Assembly (NCBI GenBank): GCA_024278035.1
Contig: JAJRUA010000018.1
Span: 1-6,305, forward strand
Origin: Planctomycetota bacterium
GTDB lineage: Bacteria > Planctomycetota > Planctomycetia > Pirellulales > Lacipirellulaceae
DNA: 6,305 nt
Reading direction: 5' to 3'
The translations under genes were made by a program, and so were the position numbers. This document shows, piece after piece, positions 5,162-6,305 of the stretch. Each line of letters begins with the position of its first letter. Within the stretch, counting starts at the first letter, position 1. The notes beneath the pieces were generated by a model. That model was not told the origin of the DNA. It saw nothing but the letters and a program-made list of their open reading frames with translations, and made no database searches.

Positions 5162-5521
5162 ATGTTGACCCTCTTTCCACTGCTCAGCTTCATGGGCCTC
5201 GGCCCCTTAGAGCTAACGATCGTCGGTGTTGTGGCCGTGCTACTGTTTGGCAGCCGCCTCCCGTCGGTCGCTCGTTCCGCAGGCAAGAGCCTCACGGAGT
5301 TCAAGAAGGGAATGCAAGACTTGCAAGACGACGTTCGCGAATCGATCGAAATCAAAGAGCCCGCCGGCACCACCCCCCAAACGACCACCACCGACGAAAG
5401 CTCCGAAGGCAACGAAGAATCGTACGCCGGTTATCCCGAGCCTGAAGCACCCCGTTTCGAGTCGTCACCCGTCGAAGTCCCCACGGCCGACACCCCAGCC
5501 ACCGACAAGCCGTCTGCCTAG
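5162..5521 (+). CDS. Second TatA/TatB-family subunit, Glu type, acidic tail
   Basis: This 119-aa protein has one membrane helix, the FG hinge (Phe29-Gly30) and the amphipathic segment LPSVARSAGKSLTEFKKG (33-50), close to its upstream paralogue. A long, probably disordered tail (about 65-119) rich in Glu, Pro, Thr and Ser follows. The polar residue 12 before the hinge Phe is Glu17, whereas the upstream copy has Gln. Glu in this position is typical of TatB, and the longer tail also resembles TatB, so a TatA plus TatB division of labour is possible but unproven. The start is uncertain. ATG 5162 adds a hydrophobic decapeptide and abuts the R1 repeat. ATG 5192 (Met11) gives the usual family N-terminus with Glu at position 7. 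The TAG stop ends at 5521 and is followed by the R2 repeat after 42 bases. Confidence 0.9.
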   Translation: MLTLFPLLSFMGLGPLELTIVGVVAVLLFGSRLPSVARSAGKSLTEFKKGMQDLQDDVRESIEIKEPAGTTPQTTTTDESSEGNEESYAGYPEPEAPRFESSPVEVPTADTPATDKPSA

Positions 5522-5563
5522 CCTCTCGTTGAAAAACCCCACTACCGCCCGATTCTCTATGGC

Positions 5564-5612
5564 GCTAGTATCGGAGGTTCCGATTCTGTCCGAAAGTGGT
5601 GGGTTACCGCAC
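5564..5612. repeat. Dispersed repeat R2, copy b
   Basis: This copy matches R2a (587-635) at 41 of 49 positions. It contains ATCGGA-GGT-TCCGAT (5570-5584), a perfect 6-bp stem that is degraded in copy a. It is preceded by ggcg, so ggcgctagt at 5562-5570 also resembles the core of R1, and the two families may share an edge or have inserted next to each other. Confidence 0.7.
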
Positions 5613-5654
5613 TTCTCCGCGTTCAAGTAATGCGACCAAAGGGAACTGCCCAGC

Positions 5655-5687
5655 GACGTAAGTTTCTTTACTCATTGCGCTTACGTC
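5655..5687. repeat. 8-bp inverted repeat with 17-base loop
   Basis: GACGTAAG (5655-5662) is exactly complementary to CTTACGTC (5680-5687). It lies midway between the second TatA-family gene and the next gene. It could be an operator or a transcript hairpin. No T-run follows, so I do not call it a terminator. Confidence 0.45.
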
Positions 5688-5759
5688 ATACCAGAGTAAC
5701 GCTCGCCAAAGGCCCGTAAATCCTTACACTAGAGCATGGGGATAGGATCGCTTCCGAAC

Positions 5760-5777
5760 GGCGGTTTCCTGACCGCC
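5760..5777 (+). promoter_or_regulatory. Small GC-rich hairpin in the leader of the last gene
   Basis: GGCGGT (5760-5765) and ACCGCC (5772-5777) form a 6-bp stem with a TTCCTG loop. A pyrimidine-rich tract (ttcccctctcttttcgctttc) follows. It may be a weak terminator or attenuator, or simply leader structure. Confidence is low because the tract is interrupted by C and G. Confidence 0.35.
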
Positions 5778-5835
5778 TTCCCCTCTCTTTTCGCTTTCAG
5801 GATTCTATTCAGCGCAACAGGAAGCGGTATCGACG

Positions 5836-6305
5836 ATGAATGAGTTGCTTGTACTGGCCCGCCTGCGGGATGCAGTGGGTGAAATCGTTAAGCTGTTCAG
5901 CGCCCCTTGCTTTACCATGTATTATGGGGAAACGGGGGATATGGTTCAGGATGGCTTTGGAAAGCTGACGCCTGAAATTGTTATACACAGCTCGTCTCCC
6001 ACGGAAGAAGAAATCGAACAATGGTGCAAGGACGTAAAGCAAGCCATCAAGAAACTTCGGCAGCAGTTGGCTAGCTGCCGCTTGCTCGTTACGTCGCGTA
6101 AGCCCAAGCTTCGCGTTGGCTACACGGGAATTACGCTGGCACGTTTTGAGGAAAACGTGTTGCCGGTGTTGCCAAAAATCGCATCGAGCAACCATTTGTA
6201 CTATTATGTCGAAGGGTTGAAAAAGCGCTGTAGTGAGCTCAATGACGTTCTTTCTGATTTTACTTACAAAGGCGAACAGGAAGCCGCGACAGCGATGGTC
6301 GAACC
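5836..6305 (+). CDS. Unrecognised protein, truncated by the window end
   Basis: At least 156 codons are open from ATG 5836 to the end of the window. AGGAAG (5819-5824) lies 11 bases upstream, a slightly long but usable ribosome spacing. I do not recognise the family. Residues 56-80 (EEEIEQWCKDVKQAIKKL and following) form a charged amphipathic helix that could be a coiled coil. Residues 83-103 (LLVTSRKPKLRVGYTG and following) look like beta strands. A second helical part (about 105-140) contains HLYYYVEGLKKRC. Four Cys (25, 64, 81, 132) are present without a metal-site pattern. There is no signal peptide or membrane helix, so it is probably cytoplasmic. It seems poorer in GC than the upstream genes, which fits an accessory or transferred gene. 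The overlapping frame on - (5809-6195) is probably a shadow. The gene has its own leader and is probably not part of the tat unit. Confidence 0.7.
   Translation, partial: MNELLVLARLRDAVGEIVKLFSAPCFTMYYGETGDMVQDGFGKLTPEIVIHSSSPTEEEIEQWCKDVKQAIKKLRQQLASCRLLVTSRKPKLRVGYTGITLARFEENVLPVLPKIASSNHLYYYVEGLKKRCSELNDVLSDFTYKGEQEAATAMVE

Noticed and set aside
5725..5730. TACACT as a -10 box for the last gene
   Set aside because: No acceptable -35 element at the right distance.
5809..6195. 128-codon frame on the - strand
   Set aside because: The + strand frame is open throughout, has a better start and more protein-like composition.

Overview
The window most likely comes from a planctomycete, probably Pirellulales-like. 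This rests on four things: a lipoprotein of a type I associate with planctomycetes, an ExbB/ExbD pair followed by a squalene-cyclase-like toroid protein, two TatA-family genes without tatC, and intergenic spaces full of short CTAG-rich dispersed repeats. Most starts lack a good Shine-Dalgarno sequence. All convincing genes lie on the + strand. The taxonomy is an inference from protein style, not a database result.

Layout. Bases 1-45 may be the end of a gene with a His/Asp-rich tail. Bases 46-821 hold no convincing gene, but contain a 15-bp inverted repeat with a 128-bp spacer (333-490), one copy of a dispersed repeat called R2 here (587-635) and a 12-bp palindrome. A 198-aa lipoprotein follows (822-1418). 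Next is the core module: an ExbB/TolQ-type channel protein (1563-2237), an ExbD/TolR-type partner (2346-2792) and a 602-aa membrane-anchored protein (2864-4672). That protein starts like TonB, with a Ser-x3-His transmembrane helix and a Pro/Glu-rich periplasmic stretch, but ends in an alpha/alpha-toroid domain related to prenyltransferase/squalene-oxidase repeats instead of a TonB C-terminal domain. Two TatA-family genes (4810-4977 and 5162-5521) follow. After a 314-base spacer with a second R2 copy and two hairpins, an unrecognised gene (5836 onward) runs off the window.

How the genes may work together. ExbB and ExbD form a proton-driven motor in the inner membrane that normally energises TonB. 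Here the third gene sits in the TonB position and carries the TonB-type signal for contact with ExbB, so the simplest reading is a motor that drives or repositions a periplasmic toroid domain. This is the most novel element of the window. The TatA-family proteins would contribute to twin-arginine export; their link to the motor is only adjacency.

Repeats. Three families sit between the genes: R1 (motif AACTAGCGCCTA; near 2764-2850, 4668-4727 and 5130-5154), R2 (587-635 and 5564-5612), and a REPIN-like double hairpin between exbB and exbD (2240-2312). R1 copies supply the stop codons of both exbD and the toroid gene and encode the last residues of ExbD.
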